From Pseudomonas sp. NFIX28 (GTDB taxonomy: Bacteria; Pseudomonadota; Gammaproteobacteria; Pseudomonadales; Pseudomonadaceae): a stretch of 64,000 nucleotides of DNA. The translations under genes and the position numbers were made by a program. The stretch is taken from assembly GCF_900107395.1 (NCBI RefSeq), contig NZ_FNPW01000015.1, forward strand, positions 1-64,000. The letters are read 5' to 3'. Below the pieces are notes generated by a model. The model was not told the origin of the DNA. It saw only the letters and a list, made by a program, of their open reading frames with translations, and did not search any database. This document shows, one piece after another, positions 1-8,520 of the stretch (positions are counted from its first letter, which is position 1; every line of letters begins with the position of its first letter).

Positions 1-203
1 ACGGCTGCGCCGCCGATCGCAGCCTGCGGCAGCGGCTACAGGGACCGCGATGCCTGTGTAGCCGCTGCCAAGCTTGCGAGGCTGCGAACGGCAACGCAGT
101 TGCCGCAAAACCTCAGTCCGCGATCTGCCTGGAAAACCACATCGCCTGGTTTTACAACGGCTGCGCCGCCGATCGCAGCCTGCGGCAGCGGCTACAGGGA
201 TCG
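1..203. repeat. Cluster of Pseudomonas REP sequences
   Basis: Three copies of the REP core GATCGCAGCCTGCGGCAGCG, or its complement with degenerate ends, are seen at about 14-44, 57-92 and 171-201. The core is an imperfect palindrome and copies lie in opposite orientations, as in REP doublets. The same core recurs at many intergenic sites in this window. No gene is seen in this stretch. Confidence 0.85.
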
Positions 204-218
204 CGCTGTCCGCGAGGC

Positions 219-246
219 AAAAAAATGCCCGCACGAGGGCGGGCAT
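219..246 (-). terminator. Rho-independent terminator of the YcaC-like gene
   Basis: Read on the minus strand, ATGCCCGC, a 6-nt loop and GCGGGCAT are followed by a run of T. It sits about 28 nt after the stop of the gene ending at 274. Confidence 0.85.
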
Positions 247-273
247 TCGTTTGCGGCAGCCGTGCAGCGCGGC

Positions 274-897
274 TTACTTGGCGGTCAGCGCCGAGTAGCT
301 GTTCATCAGGTTGCGATAGTTGGGAATGCGCTGGGACAGCAGGTTGCCCAGGCCTTCGATGTCGTTGCGCCAGTCGCGGTGCAGCTCACAGGCCACCGAG
401 AACCAGTTCATCATTTGCGCGCCGGCTTCGGTCATGCGCACCCAGGCCGCCTGCTGCACGGTCTCGTTGAAGGTACCGGAAGCGTCGGTCACCACGAACA
501 CGTCGAAGCCTTCGGCCAGCGCCGACAGGGTTGGGAACGCCACGCACACGTCGGTCACCACACCGGCGATGATCAGCTGCTTGCGGCCGGTCGCCTTGAT
601 CGCCTTGACGAAGTCTTCGTTGTCCCAGGCGTTGATCTGGCCCGGACGCGGAATGTAGGGCGCATCCGGGAACATTTCTTTCAGCTCGGGCACCAGCGGG
701 CCGTTCGGGCCGGATTCGAAACTGGTGGTGAGGATGGTCGGCAGCTCGAAGAACTTGGCCAGGTCCGCCAGGGCCAGGACGTTGTTCTTGAATTCGTTGG
801 GCGAGAAATCCTGCACCAGCGAAATCAGGCCGGTCTGGTGGTCGACCAGCAGCACCACGGCGTCGTCTTTGTTCAAACGGTTGTAAGTCTTGCTCAT
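274..897 (-). CDS. Isochorismatase-family hydrolase, YcaC type
   Basis: 207 aa, the usual length of YcaC-like cysteine hydrolases in the isochorismatase superfamily. Asp19 lies in the motif LLVDHQTGL and the candidate nucleophile Cys118 in AGVVTDVCV. The third triad position falls near a basic residue (Arg84). Substrates of YcaC proteins are not settled, though amide or ester hydrolysis is expected from the fold. It is the last gene of a leftward run with an amidohydrolase (71-nt gap), an ABM-domain protein and a DoxX protein, which suggests a shared detoxification or xenobiotic role. The start has a good AGGAG-like site (reverse of gactcctt). A terminator follows at 219-246. Confidence 0.88.
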   Translation of the reverse strand: MSKTYNRLNKDDAVVLLVDHQTGLISLVQDFSPNEFKNNVLALADLAKFFELPTILTTSFESGPNGPLVPELKEMFPDAPYIPRPGQINAWDNEDFVKAIKATGRKQLIIAGVVTDVCVAFPTLSALAEGFDVFVVTDASGTFNETVQQAAWVRMTEAGAQMMNWFSVACELHRDWRNDIEGLGNLLSQRIPNYRNLMNSYSALTAK

Positions 898-967
898 GGG
901 ATGACTCCTTGTTTAGGGATAAGGCTTAGGCGCCGACACCGGCGCCTGGACAGGAAATTCACGTGAC

Positions 968-2935
968 TCAGAAGGCGAAGCAGGAGCAGCCGAACGCCCC
1001 CCAGAAACCCTGGAAGTCGCTGACCGGCACGTTCGACAGGCGCGCCCGCTCATGGCTGTGCGAATGCACCGCACAGGGGCCGCTGCACTGGTGCACCTGG
1101 GCCGCCAAGGGCGAGGTCGGGCGCCAGTGGCCCGGCACCTTGACCACCGGCGACCAGTCGGGCATCACCGGCAGGCTGGCCGGGCCGAGCTTGGAGAAAT
1201 CGCCGGCGGCATACACCACCTTGCCGTCGACCACCGTCAGCACCGACTCGATCCACTTGATCGCCTCTTCCTCGACGCTGAAGAAGTCCGCGGACAAGGC
1301 CGCCAGGTCCGCCAGCTGGCCGACCTTGATCTGGCCCTTCTTGCCCTGCTCCGAGGAAAACCAGGCGCTGCCATGGGTGAACAGCTCCAGCGCGGTCTGC
1401 CGTGGCAGGCCCTCGGCGTGCAGCTCCATGCCGCCCACGGTCTTGCCGCTGACCATCCAGTACAGCGAGGTCCAGGGGTTGTAGCTGGAGACGCGGGTGG
1501 CGTCGGTGCCGGCGCCCACCGGCACGCCTTCGGCGAGCATGCGCTTGATCGGCGGGGTCTGTTCGGCGGCCTTGGCGCCGTAGCGGTCGACGAAGTATTC
1601 GCCCTGGAACGCCATGCGGTCCTGGATCGCGATGCCGCCGCCCAGCGCCCTCACCCGCTCGATGTTCTTCGGAGTGATGGTTTCGGCGTGGTCGAAGAAC
1701 CACGGCAGGCCATTGAACGGAATGTCGCGGTTGACCTTCTCGAACACGTCGAGCATGCGCGAGATCGATTCGTCGTAGGTGGCGTGCAGGCGGAACGGCC
1801 AGCGCTGCTCCACCAGGTGGCGCACCACCGGCTCCAGCTCCTGCTCCATGGTCTGCGGCAGGTCCGGGCGCGGCTCGAGGAAGTCCTCGAAGTCCGCCGC
1901 GGAGAACACCAGCATTTCCCCGGCGCCGTTATGCCGCAGGAAGTCGTCGCCCTGGTGCAGCTTGACGCTGCCGGTCCAGTTCTTGAAGTCGGTGAGTTCT
2001 TCCTTGGGTTTCTGGGTGAACAGGTTATAGGCGATGCGCACCGTCAACTGCTGCTCGCGGGCCAGTTGCTCGATCACCGCGTAATCGTCCGGGTAGTTCT
2101 GGAAACCGCCGCCGGCATCGATGGCGCTGGTCAGGCCCAGGCGATTGAGTTCGCGCATGAACTGGCGCGTCGAGTTGACCTGGTATTCCAGCGGCAGCTT
2201 CGGCCCCTTGGCCAGGGTCGAGTACAGGATCATCGCATTCGGCCGCGCCACCAGCATGCCGGTGGGGTTGCCATTGGCATCGCGGACGATTTCGCCGCCC
2301 GGCGGGTTCGGCGTGTCGCGGGTGTAGCCGGCCACGCGCAGCGCGGCGCGGTTGAGCAGCGCGCGGTCGTACAGGTGCAGCACGAACACCGGGGTGTCCG
2401 GCGCGGCCTGGTTGAGTTCTTCCAGGGTCGGCATGCGCTTCTCGGCGAACTGGAATTCGTTCCAGCCGCCCACCACCCGCACCCATTGCGGCGCTGGCGT
2501 GCGTTCGGCCTGGTCCTTGAGCATGCGCAGCGCGTCGGCCAGCGACGGCACGCCTTCCCAGCGCAGTTCCAGGTTGTAGTTCAGGCCGCCGCGGATCAGG
2601 TGCAGGTGCGAGTCGTTGAGGCCGGGAATCACCGTGCGGCCCTTGAGGTCGATGACCTGGGTGCCGCTGCCACGCAAGGCCATGGCCTCGGCATCGGTGC
2701 CCACTGCGACAAAGCGTCCCTGGCTGATGGCTACCGCACTGGCGCGGGGTTTCTCGCGGTCGACGGTATGGAATTGACCATTGAACAGAATCAGATCGGC
2801 GTTCATCGGATGTCCTTCTGAATGGGAAGAGGCAAGGGACAGCCGCGGCCAGAAAGCCGCCGCGGCGCTGAGCAAGGATCCGGCCGCGAGCAAGTGGCGG
2901 CGCAGCGGATCGGTCGGTTCGTCGTTATTGGCCAT
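968..2935 (-). CDS. Exported amidohydrolase (amidohydrolase-3 / YtcJ-like)
   Basis: 655 aa. The N-terminus has a twin-arginine-like stretch (RRHLL followed by a hydrophobic Ala/Leu segment, about residues 12-38), which suggests Tat export to the periplasm. The catalytic body begins near residue 44 (MNADLILFNGQ) and shows the metal-ligand motif DSHLHL, a mid-protein HATYDES segment and GTDATR, all typical of amidohydrolase-3 enzymes related to YtcJ. These are Zn-dependent amide or imide hydrolases of varied substrate. The last roughly 45 residues form an unusual His/Cys-rich tail (HQCSGPCAVHSHSH and GCSCFAF) beyond the normal fold. The start overlaps the end of the upstream ABM gene by 11 nt, indicating co-translation. 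An alternative start at the internal Met (MNADL) would give a cytosolic form. Confidence 0.86.
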   Translation of the reverse strand: MANNDEPTDPLRRHLLAAGSLLSAAAAFWPRLSLASSHSEGHPMNADLILFNGQFHTVDREKPRASAVAISQGRFVAVGTDAEAMALRGSGTQVIDLKGRTVIPGLNDSHLHLIRGGLNYNLELRWEGVPSLADALRMLKDQAERTPAPQWVRVVGGWNEFQFAEKRMPTLEELNQAAPDTPVFVLHLYDRALLNRAALRVAGYTRDTPNPPGGEIVRDANGNPTGMLVARPNAMILYSTLAKGPKLPLEYQVNSTRQFMRELNRLGLTSAIDAGGGFQNYPDDYAVIEQLAREQQLTVRIAYNLFTQKPKEELTDFKNWTGSVKLHQGDDFLRHNGAGEMLVFSAADFEDFLEPRPDLPQTMEQELEPVVRHLVEQRWPFRLHATYDESISRMLDVFEKVNRDIPFNGLPWFFDHAETITPKNIERVRALGGGIAIQDRMAFQGEYFVDRYGAKAAEQTPPIKRMLAEGVPVGAGTDATRVSSYNPWTSLYWMVSGKTVGGMELHAEGLPRQTALELFTHGSAWFSSEQGKKGQIKVGQLADLAALSADFFSVEEEAIKWIESVLTVVDGKVVYAAGDFSKLGPASLPVMPDWSPVVKVPGHWRPTSPLAAQVHQCSGPCAVHSHSHERARLSNVPVSDFQGFWGAFGCSCFAF

Positions 2936-3557
2936 GGCCGGGCTCCAGGTGTCGATCGGCGACAGAGGCTTGCAACCAGGGGGCGAACAGCCGGGTCGCC
3001 AGGGGCATGCACAGGTAGACCACCGACAGCACGATGGTCAGGGTGATCAGAAAGGTCGCGACCACGTAGTTGGCAAGCAAGGGGTTGAGTTGCAGCACAG
3101 GCCCCCAGATCAGCGGCACCAGCAGGGTGTGCGGCAGAATCACCAGCATAGTCAACAGCGCCTGCTTCCAGCGTGGCGGTGCCGAGGCGCCATCGTCCTG
3201 GGCGGTAAACCAGAACTCGTGGACCGGGTGGACTTCGGTCTGGTCGCCGTCGGCCAGCATCGGCGCGGCCTCGGCCACCAGCGCCTGGCGCTGCGGCGAG
3301 TCGAGCCAGCGCTGCATCGCCGCGGTGGAGCAGAAACGCAGCACGCAGGTGAACAACGCGAGGCCGCCGCTCTTGCCGCGGATCACGTCCACGCCCAGGT
3401 GCCCCTCGTACTGCCCGGCGACCCCGACGATGCGCCGCAACCAGGCTTCATAGGGCGCCTCGGCACCGGCCTTGACCCGGTGCTTGACGATCAGGGTCAC
3501 GACCTCGTCGGCACCCGGCAGCGCGCTTGCCGCGTCGCGGCGATTGGCATCAGACAT
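2925..3557 (-). CDS. ABM-domain (antibiotic biosynthesis monooxygenase-like) membrane protein
   Basis: 210 aa. The first roughly 110 residues resemble the dimeric ferredoxin-like ABM fold (VTLIVKHRVKAG, YEAWLRRI, GHLGVDVI). The C-terminal half has two hydrophobic helices (about 130-155 and 160-185), an arrangement known in Pseudomonas proteins annotated as ABM with a membrane anchor. The chosen ATG at 3557 overlaps the stop of the DoxX gene. A longer in-frame start at 3584 would lie inside DoxX. It is second in a DoxX-ABM-amidohydrolase-YcaC operon. The substrate is unknown. A quinone or reactive-metabolite role is inference from the DoxX partner. Confidence 0.75.
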   Translation of the reverse strand: MSDANRRDAASALPGADEVVTLIVKHRVKAGAEAPYEAWLRRIVGVAGQYEGHLGVDVIRGKSGGLALFTCVLRFCSTAAMQRWLDSPQRQALVAEAAPMLADGDQTEVHPVHEFWFTAQDDGASAPPRWKQALLTMLVILPHTLLVPLIWGPVLQLNPLLANYVVATFLITLTIVLSVVYLCMPLATRLFAPWLQASVADRHLEPGHGQ

Positions 3558-3966
3558 AACGCAAGGCTCCAGCAAAACGATCATTGAGGGCCAGCCGTCC
3601 AGGGCCGGCGATAAGGATGCTGCCGAACAGGATCAACAGCAGCCAGGCGAACTGCCCTTCGGCCAGGCTCCACTGCGGATGCACCACCAGCAGCGCCACC
3701 AGCAGCACCGCCAGGATCGGCAGGCACGCCAGGCGCACCGCGACCCCGGCGACGATCAGCAAGGGGCACAGCACCTCGGCGAAGATCGCCAGCAGCAGCG
3801 TCGGCTGCGCGCCCAGCTGGAACGGGTCTTCGATGCGCTGCAGTTCGGCGTGGTAATCCAGCAGCTTCGGCAGGCCGTGCACCCAGAGCAGGAACAGCCC
3901 GGCACTGACTCGCAGAAACAGCAGCCCGAGGTCCCGGGCCCGGTCATCCCATGGTGAAGCGATCAT
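3550..3966 (-). CDS. DoxX family membrane protein
   Basis: 138 aa with four hydrophobic segments, matching the DoxX family: GLLFLRVSAGLFLLWVHGLPKLL at the start, then LLAIFAEVLCPLLIVAGVAVRLA, LPILAVLLVALLVVH and FAWLLLILFGSILIAGPG. DoxX proteins are small inner-membrane proteins linked to redox or thiol/quinone metabolism, with exact roles unsettled. First gene of the four-gene leftward operon. Its stop overlaps the start of the ABM gene. The LysR gene lies 112 nt upstream on the same strand and is the obvious candidate regulator. Confidence 0.85.
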   Translation of the reverse strand: MIASPWDDRARDLGLLFLRVSAGLFLLWVHGLPKLLDYHAELQRIEDPFQLGAQPTLLLAIFAEVLCPLLIVAGVAVRLACLPILAVLLVALLVVHPQWSLAEGQFAWLLLILFGSILIAGPGRLALNDRFAGALRYV

Positions 3967-4078
3967 TGGCGCCCCCGCTCAACGTGAAGAATCTTCGGCG
4001 TCTACACCGAGATTGCATGGTGCCGCCCCAGGGGCGGGAAAAATTGAATGGATGTGCTCTCTTCGCCAGCGGCAACGC

Positions 4079-5002
4079 CTAGGCGTTGTGGCCAGCCAAG
4101 GGCTCGGACATGAACCGGGCGATTCGCGAGCGCAGCCAGCGCTCGGCCGGATCGTTGTCGTGCACCCCGCTCCAGGCCATGGACAGCTGCGCCGCTTCGA
4201 TCGGGAACGGCGGGTCCTCGGCACGCAAGGCGCAGCCTTCGACCAGCGCGCAGGCCGCGTAGTCCGGCACGGTGGCGATCATCTCGGTGCCGGCGAGCAA
4301 GGCCCGCAAGCCACTGAATTGCGGCACCCCGAGCACCACGCGGCGGCTGCGCCCGACCTTGGCCAGGTCGAGGTCGATGTTGCCGCTCAGGTCGCCGGAG
4401 AACGACACCATGGCGTGGGGTCGCCGGCAGTATTCATCGAGCGTCAGCGGCTCGGGCCGGGTGTCGCCGCGCAGCACCTTGCAGCCGATATCCCGCAGCT
4501 TCTTGCGCTTGGCGTTGGCCGGCAGTTCGGTGGTGTAGCTGACCCCGACGGAAATCTCGCCGGAGGCCAGCAAGGCCGGCATCAACAGGTAATTGGCCCG
4601 GCGCACCACCACCACGATGCCCGGGGCCTCCTCGCGCAACTGGCTCAACAGCGGCGGAAACAGACCGAACTCGGCATCGTCCGACAGGCCGATGCGAAAC
4701 AGGTCGCAGCTGCTCGCTGGGTCGAATGCCTTGGCCCGGCTGACCGCGCCGGAAATGGCATCCATCGCCGGTTGCAGCTCCTTGAGGATCACCAGCGCGC
4801 GGGCCGTCGGCTCCATACCGCGGCCGTTGCGCAACAGCAGCGGATCGTCGAACAGGTCGCGCAGGCGCCCCAGCGCGGCACTCACCGCGGGCTGGCCCAT
4901 GAACAGTTTCTCGGCGACCCGGGTCAGGTTTCTCTCGAACATCAGGGCCTCGAAAATCACCAGCAGGTTCATGTCGATGCGGCGCAGGTCGTTACGGTTC
5001 AT
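4079..5002 (-). CDS. LysR-family transcriptional regulator
   Basis: 307 aa. The N-terminal winged helix-turn-helix spans residues 8-67 (LLVIFEALMFERNLTRVAEKLFMGQPAVSAALGRLRDLFDDPLLLR) and is followed by a periplasmic-binding-protein-like effector domain of typical length. It sits in a leftward run between the MBL hydrolase (46 nt upstream) and the DoxX operon (112 nt downstream), so control of either is plausible. No operator was identified. Effector unknown. Confidence 0.92.
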   Translation of the reverse strand: MNRNDLRRIDMNLLVIFEALMFERNLTRVAEKLFMGQPAVSAALGRLRDLFDDPLLLRNGRGMEPTARALVILKELQPAMDAISGAVSRAKAFDPASSCDLFRIGLSDDAEFGLFPPLLSQLREEAPGIVVVVRRANYLLMPALLASGEISVGVSYTTELPANAKRKKLRDIGCKVLRGDTRPEPLTLDEYCRRPHAMVSFSGDLSGNIDLDLAKVGRSRRVVLGVPQFSGLRALLAGTEMIATVPDYAACALVEGCALRAEDPPFPIEAAQLSMAWSGVHDNDPAERWLRSRIARFMSEPLAGHNA

Positions 5003-5048
5003 GGGGCAGTCCCTTTGTGGTTGCGGCCAGGGGCGGGTCGGGCGGGCG

Positions 5049-6038
5049 TTACTCGATCAGTGGCACCTTGGCCGCCCGCTGGTACGGCCCGTACTCACCC
5101 GGCACCCACTGGAAATGCCCGTCCTGCGCGGCGATATGGCCCACGCCCGGAAACGGCAGGTGCGCCGCCGCGACCCAGGTCTTGCTGCTGGCCGCCTCGC
5201 TGAAGACCTCGGCCCGGCTCTTGATCGCCTGCTGGTTGTCGACGTCGAAGCGGATCGACACTTCGGGATGCTCGAACTGCACCGCCAGGTTATGCACCAG
5301 GTCGCCCATGAACAGGATGCTCTGGCCCTGGGACGTAAAGCGGTAGGTGCTGCTGCCCGGGGTATGCCCGGCCTCCAGCCGCGCCTCGATGCCCGGCAGC
5401 GGCGACTGACCGCCGGCGAAGGTCTTGAAGCGCCCGGCGGCGCGGTAAGGCGCGGTGGAGTCCTGGGCGATCTTGAAGTATTCGCGGGCACCGGCCGGCG
5501 CCTTGGCCAGCGCCTGCGGATCGAGCCAGTAATCGGCTTCGGCCTGCGCCGCGTAGACCGTGGCGTTGGCGAACAGCGGCTGTTGCTTGCCGTCCACCAG
5601 CCCGCACACGTGGTCCAGGTGCAGGTGCGTGAGCAGGATCGCGTCGACCTGCTCCGGGCGATAGCCGGCGGCCTGCATGTTCGCCGTGAGCATGCCGGCC
5701 GTGGCGCCGATGCACTGGCCGGCGCCGCTGTCCACCAGGATCAGTTGCTTGCCGGTGTTGACCAGGAAGGCATTGAAGGCGGTCTGTACCCCCGGCGCCT
5801 CGAGCGCACGGCGGGCCAGCAAGGCGCGGATCTGGCCCTGGCTCAGGCCTTCGAGCAGCTTCGGCGACAGGTCGTTGTAGCCATCGAACAACGCCGTCAC
5901 TTCGTAATCCCCCACCGCCAGCCGGTAATAACCGGGGACCTGGGTGGCCTGGAGCGGCGCCTGCGCCTGGGCGCCAAGCGACGTCAGGGCCAATGCCAGG
6001 GCTGCTGCGCGCAGCGTGCAAACCAGAGAATGCTTCAT
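5049..6038 (-). CDS. Secreted MBL-fold metallo-hydrolase
   Basis: 329 aa from the ATG at 6038, chosen because a classical signal peptide follows directly (MKHSLVCTLRAAALALALTSLGAQAQA). The metal-binding HxHxDH motif lies at about residues 138-143 (THLHLDHVCG), with later ligands in EAGHTPGS and LFMGDLVH. This is a beta-lactamase-like metal hydrolase of the type annotated as MBL-fold or quorum-quenching-like. Whether it cleaves a lactone cannot be told from sequence. An in-frame extension to 6278 exists but lacks a better start. A GlxA-type regulator gene lies upstream on the same strand and a LysR gene downstream. Confidence 0.88.
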   Translation of the reverse strand: MKHSLVCTLRAAALALALTSLGAQAQAPLQATQVPGYYRLAVGDYEVTALFDGYNDLSPKLLEGLSQGQIRALLARRALEAPGVQTAFNAFLVNTGKQLILVDSGAGQCIGATAGMLTANMQAAGYRPEQVDAILLTHLHLDHVCGLVDGKQQPLFANATVYAAQAEADYWLDPQALAKAPAGAREYFKIAQDSTAPYRAAGRFKTFAGGQSPLPGIEARLEAGHTPGSSTYRFTSQGQSILFMGDLVHNLAVQFEHPEVSIRFDVDNQQAIKSRAEVFSEAASSKTWVAAAHLPFPGVGHIAAQDGHFQWVPGEYGPYQRAAKVPLIE

Positions 6039-6285
6039 GCCTTCACCTTTGATCGAATCAGTAAAAAACGGCCACAGCAGCACTGGCCGGACGAGTTCGA
6101 TCATGCACCGGCCCTCTCCTTGAGAATTGCAAGCATGTGCTGAGTTGGCGCCCGCCCCGCCTGGCAGCGCGCCCCCCCCCGCGTGACCGGGAGTCGCCGA
6201 CCATCTTGGCAGGCATCGATGACGGCACAACCGCCCTGGAGGGAGCGCAGCGGCCAACGCGCTGCGCCAGACGGACAAGCGGGCT

Positions 6286-7236
6286 TTAGCTGAACTGTTC
6301 GCGGTATTGGCTGGGGGTCAGGCCGAGTTTTTCGCCGAACAGGAAACGCATGTGCCGCACGCTGCCGAACCCGCTTTTGTAGGCCACGGTCTTGAGCGGC
6401 AGGTCGCTGGTCTCCAGCAGGTGCCTGGCGCGGTCGATGCGCGCGCTTTGCAGGAACTCCATGGGCGTCATCTTCACTTCACGGGCAAACACCCGGGCGA
6501 AATGCCGCGCGCTCATGTTCGCCAGGCTGGCCATGCGTTCGATGCCGAAGGCTTCGTCCAGGTGTTCGAGCACATAGTTCTGCACCCGCGTCACGGGCGT
6601 TTCCTGCGGCGCCACCTCGGCCATCAGCGGGCTGAACTGCGCCTGCCCGCCCTGGCGCTTCATCACCACCAGCAGCACCTTGGCCACGTCCTGGGCGACC
6701 TGCTTGCCGTGGTCCCGGGCGACCACCGCCAGGGCCAGGTCGATGCCGGCGGTGACCCCGCCCGAGGTGATCAGGTTGCGGTCCTCGACGTAGATCTGGT
6801 CGGTCTCCACCGTCGCCTTGGGGAAGGCCCGGATCAAGCGTTCCGTGTAATGCCAGTGCGTCGTCACCCGATAGCCATCGAGCAAACCGGCATGCCCGAG
6901 GATGAACGCCCCGGTGCAGATCGAGCCATACACGGCCGAGCGCTCCACGGCCCCCGGCAGCCAGTCGAGCAACGACGGATATTTTTCGTTGTAGGCCCCC
7001 GGGCCGCCCGGCACCAGCAACAAGTCATAGCGCTCGCACGCCTGGTCCAGGTGCACATCGGCCTGGACACTGACGCCGTTGGAAGCGCGCAACGCGCCGT
7101 GCTCGGTGCCGATGGTCGACAGCCGATAATGCGCGTCCGGCGGCAGGTAGCGATTGGCGATGGAAAACACCTCCATGGGCCCGGCCATATCGAGCAGGAG
7201 AAAGTCTGGAAACAGCACCATTGCCACGGTTTTCAT
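6286..7236 (-). CDS. GlxA-family AraC-type transcriptional regulator with DJ-1/PfpI domain
   Basis: 316 aa. Residues 1-185 form a DJ-1/PfpI-like domain (VAMVLFPDFLLLDMAGPMEVFSIAN; nucleophile-elbow-like SICTGAFILG). Residues about 210-315 carry two AraC helix-turn-helix motifs (MASLANMSARHFARVFAREV and VAYKSGFGSVRHMRFLFGEKLG). This is the GlxA architecture, whose PfpI-like domain usually senses small metabolites and is not a protease. It is transcribed toward the MBL hydrolase gene about 250 nt away, which is a possible target. Confidence 0.92.
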   Translation of the reverse strand: MKTVAMVLFPDFLLLDMAGPMEVFSIANRYLPPDAHYRLSTIGTEHGALRASNGVSVQADVHLDQACERYDLLLVPGGPGAYNEKYPSLLDWLPGAVERSAVYGSICTGAFILGHAGLLDGYRVTTHWHYTERLIRAFPKATVETDQIYVEDRNLITSGGVTAGIDLALAVVARDHGKQVAQDVAKVLLVVMKRQGGQAQFSPLMAEVAPQETPVTRVQNYVLEHLDEAFGIERMASLANMSARHFARVFAREVKMTPMEFLQSARIDRARHLLETSDLPLKTVAYKSGFGSVRHMRFLFGEKLGLTPSQYREQFS

Positions 7237-7431
7237 GGGTTGGACATCACTGGAATCAAGAGGATGGAAGGTCTACGCCGACGCGGCACAGTATGCCCGG
7301 ACGAGGTCTGGACTTCGGGCAAGAATACGTGATTCGGCGCACAAAATTGTCAACCAGCGAGGGACAGTCTTTCGCTTTCCAGCCACTTATTGCGCCGCTG
7401 GGTAAACATTAACCTTCTCCCCAAACGGGCC

Positions 7432-7637
7432 CATCAAAGCGCCACCCTGCACCTCGCCCCCCAGCGCTCCGCCTATGTGCACATGGCCCGCGGCTCGGTC
7501 GAGCTCAATGGCCTGCTCTTGCAGGAAGGCGATGGCGTGCGGGCCGCGAGGAACAGGCGCTGACCTTGAGCAACGGCGTGGATGCCGAAGTGCTGGTGTT
7601 CGACCTGCGGGCGCAGGAACTGCCGGAAATGCCTTGA
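7432..7637 (+). pseudogene. Frameshifted C-terminal remnant of a pirin-family protein
   Basis: One frame reads SATLHLAPQRSAYVHMARG, then VELNG and LQEGDGV. After a frame change near 7540-7551 the next frame reads EEQALTLSNGVDAEVLVFDL and ends at 7637. Together these reproduce the last third of a pirin/YhaK-type bicupin (pattern YVHxARGxVxLNGxxLxEGDG ... DAEVLVFDL). The N-terminal two thirds are absent and the intact terminator still follows. The remnant and its frameshift are seen directly. The family call is from the C-terminal pattern. Confidence 0.72.
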
Positions 7638-7645
7638 CCGGCAGC

Positions 7646-7680
7646 GGCCCGGGGGCTTGGGGCCCCCGGGGCTTTTTTCC
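7646..7680 (+). terminator. Rho-independent terminator after the pirin remnant
   Basis: GGCCCGGGGGC, a short loop and GGCCCCCGGGGC are followed by TTTTTT, 9 nt after the remnant's stop codon. It survives although the gene is broken. Confidence 0.85.
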
Positions 7681-7724
7681 CCTGCCCCGCTGCGGCCGTT
7701 CGGCGGGCGGGCGATGCTCCCTTC

Positions 7725-8129
7725 TCAAGACGTCTGCGCGTCTCCCTGCCTTCGCGCGCCATCGAGCAACGCATCCACCACCGCTCGCGCCATCTCCACC
7801 GAATGGATCATCGACCAGATCAAGCCCCGCTCGATCCCGCTGGCACTGGTGATCTCATCCGCCGTTTCCTCGGCGCACTTGAGCAACAACGACACATGCA
7901 ACAACGCCTCCTCGGCACTGACGCCGGGGCGAACGGCGAATAGCGGACGGCCGTTGCCGTCGCGACAGCCGAAAGAGCTGCTGCCGGTTTCCTGCAAGCT
8001 ACGGTGCAACGGCTCGCCGCCATCGCTGCGTTCCAGCGCCTGACGCAGGGTTTGATTGGGGATTTCCAGTTGGACGATCCGCTCGCGGCTGGGCGAAAGC
8101 ATGGGCGGATCGGGGACGATCTTTTTCAT
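7725..8129 (-). CDS. DUF6124/DUF3077-type small Pseudomonas protein
   Basis: 134 aa from the ATG at 8129, preceded by AAGGAGCTGCGTC, a strong ribosome site. It starts MKKIVPDPPMLSP and continues with the pattern FAVRPGVSAEEALLHVSLLLKCAEETADE and a C-terminal helix (WSMIHSVEMARAVVDALL). This looks like the Pseudomonas families DUF6124/DUF3077, of unknown function. No membrane segment or signal peptide. The gene is preceded by a structured leader (8183-8261) and a hairpin (8332-8359) that both recur upstream of the DUF3077-like gene at 56290. A longer in-frame start at 8252 would lie inside the structured element and is not favoured. Confidence 0.68.
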   Translation of the reverse strand: MKKIVPDPPMLSPSRERIVQLEIPNQTLRQALERSDGGEPLHRSLQETGSSSFGCRDGNGRPLFAVRPGVSAEEALLHVSLLLKCAEETADEITSASGIERGLIWSMIHSVEMARAVVDALLDGARRQGDAQTS

Positions 8130-8182
8130 GACGCAGCTCCTTCTTTGATGAAGACCGCCAGCATCACTTGCAGATGATGGGT

Positions 8183-8261
8183 GGCGGCTACGTGCAGGTC
8201 TGCAAGACCGGGAAGAAGAAGCAAACCCGGCAGACCCGAAAGTCTCCCGCACGCAGCCACC
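8183..8261 (-). ncRNA. Structured 5' leader (three-way junction), copy 1
   Basis: On the minus strand GGTGGCTGCGTGCGGG (8261-8246) pairs over 16 positions, three of them G-U, with CCTGCACGTAGCCGCC (8198-8183). Inside lie a UUCG-capped hairpin AGACU-UUCG-GGUCU and a second hairpin CCGGG...CCCGG. The element ends 53 nt before the start codon at 8129. The same architecture is present at 56157-56231 before another gene of the same kind. Structure was read by eye. Function (attenuation, binding, stability) is unknown. Confidence 0.6.
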
Positions 8262-8331
8262 ATAAATCGAGCTGATATCTCAACGATTCTGGGTGTGCGT
8301 CTAGCGCTTCTTGCTTGTTCGGGCTTGCAGT

Positions 8332-8359
8332 CCCGGTCGCTGATTTTGCAGCGACCGGG
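8332..8359 (-). promoter_or_regulatory. Perfect 11-bp hairpin upstream of the structured leader, copy 1
   Basis: CCCGGTCGCTG, a 6-nt loop and CAGCGACCGGG form a perfect inverted repeat. On the minus strand the inner part reads GTCGCTG-CAAAAT-CAGCGAC. A near-identical hairpin (loop CAAATT) sits at 56049-56068 in the same relative place before copy 2. It could be a transcript element, a terminator-like block or a protein site. Confidence 0.6.
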
Positions 8360-8520
8360 GCAGCCTAGCCCCGAACATTCAACAGGCACAAGACGCCAAA
8401 ACCGCAGAAATGTAACCCCGCGATTCTCTCGGAAATACCTTACAAATCAAAGAGAAAAACCGTACAAGCCGCGAGCTTTTTTCCGCAAAAAATCGAGCAT
8501 CGACCGCCTGCTCAAAGGAC

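Noticed and set aside
1052-2821. 589-codon plus-strand open frame
   Set aside because: Antisense to the amidohydrolase, His/Arg/Gln-rich, no ribosome site.
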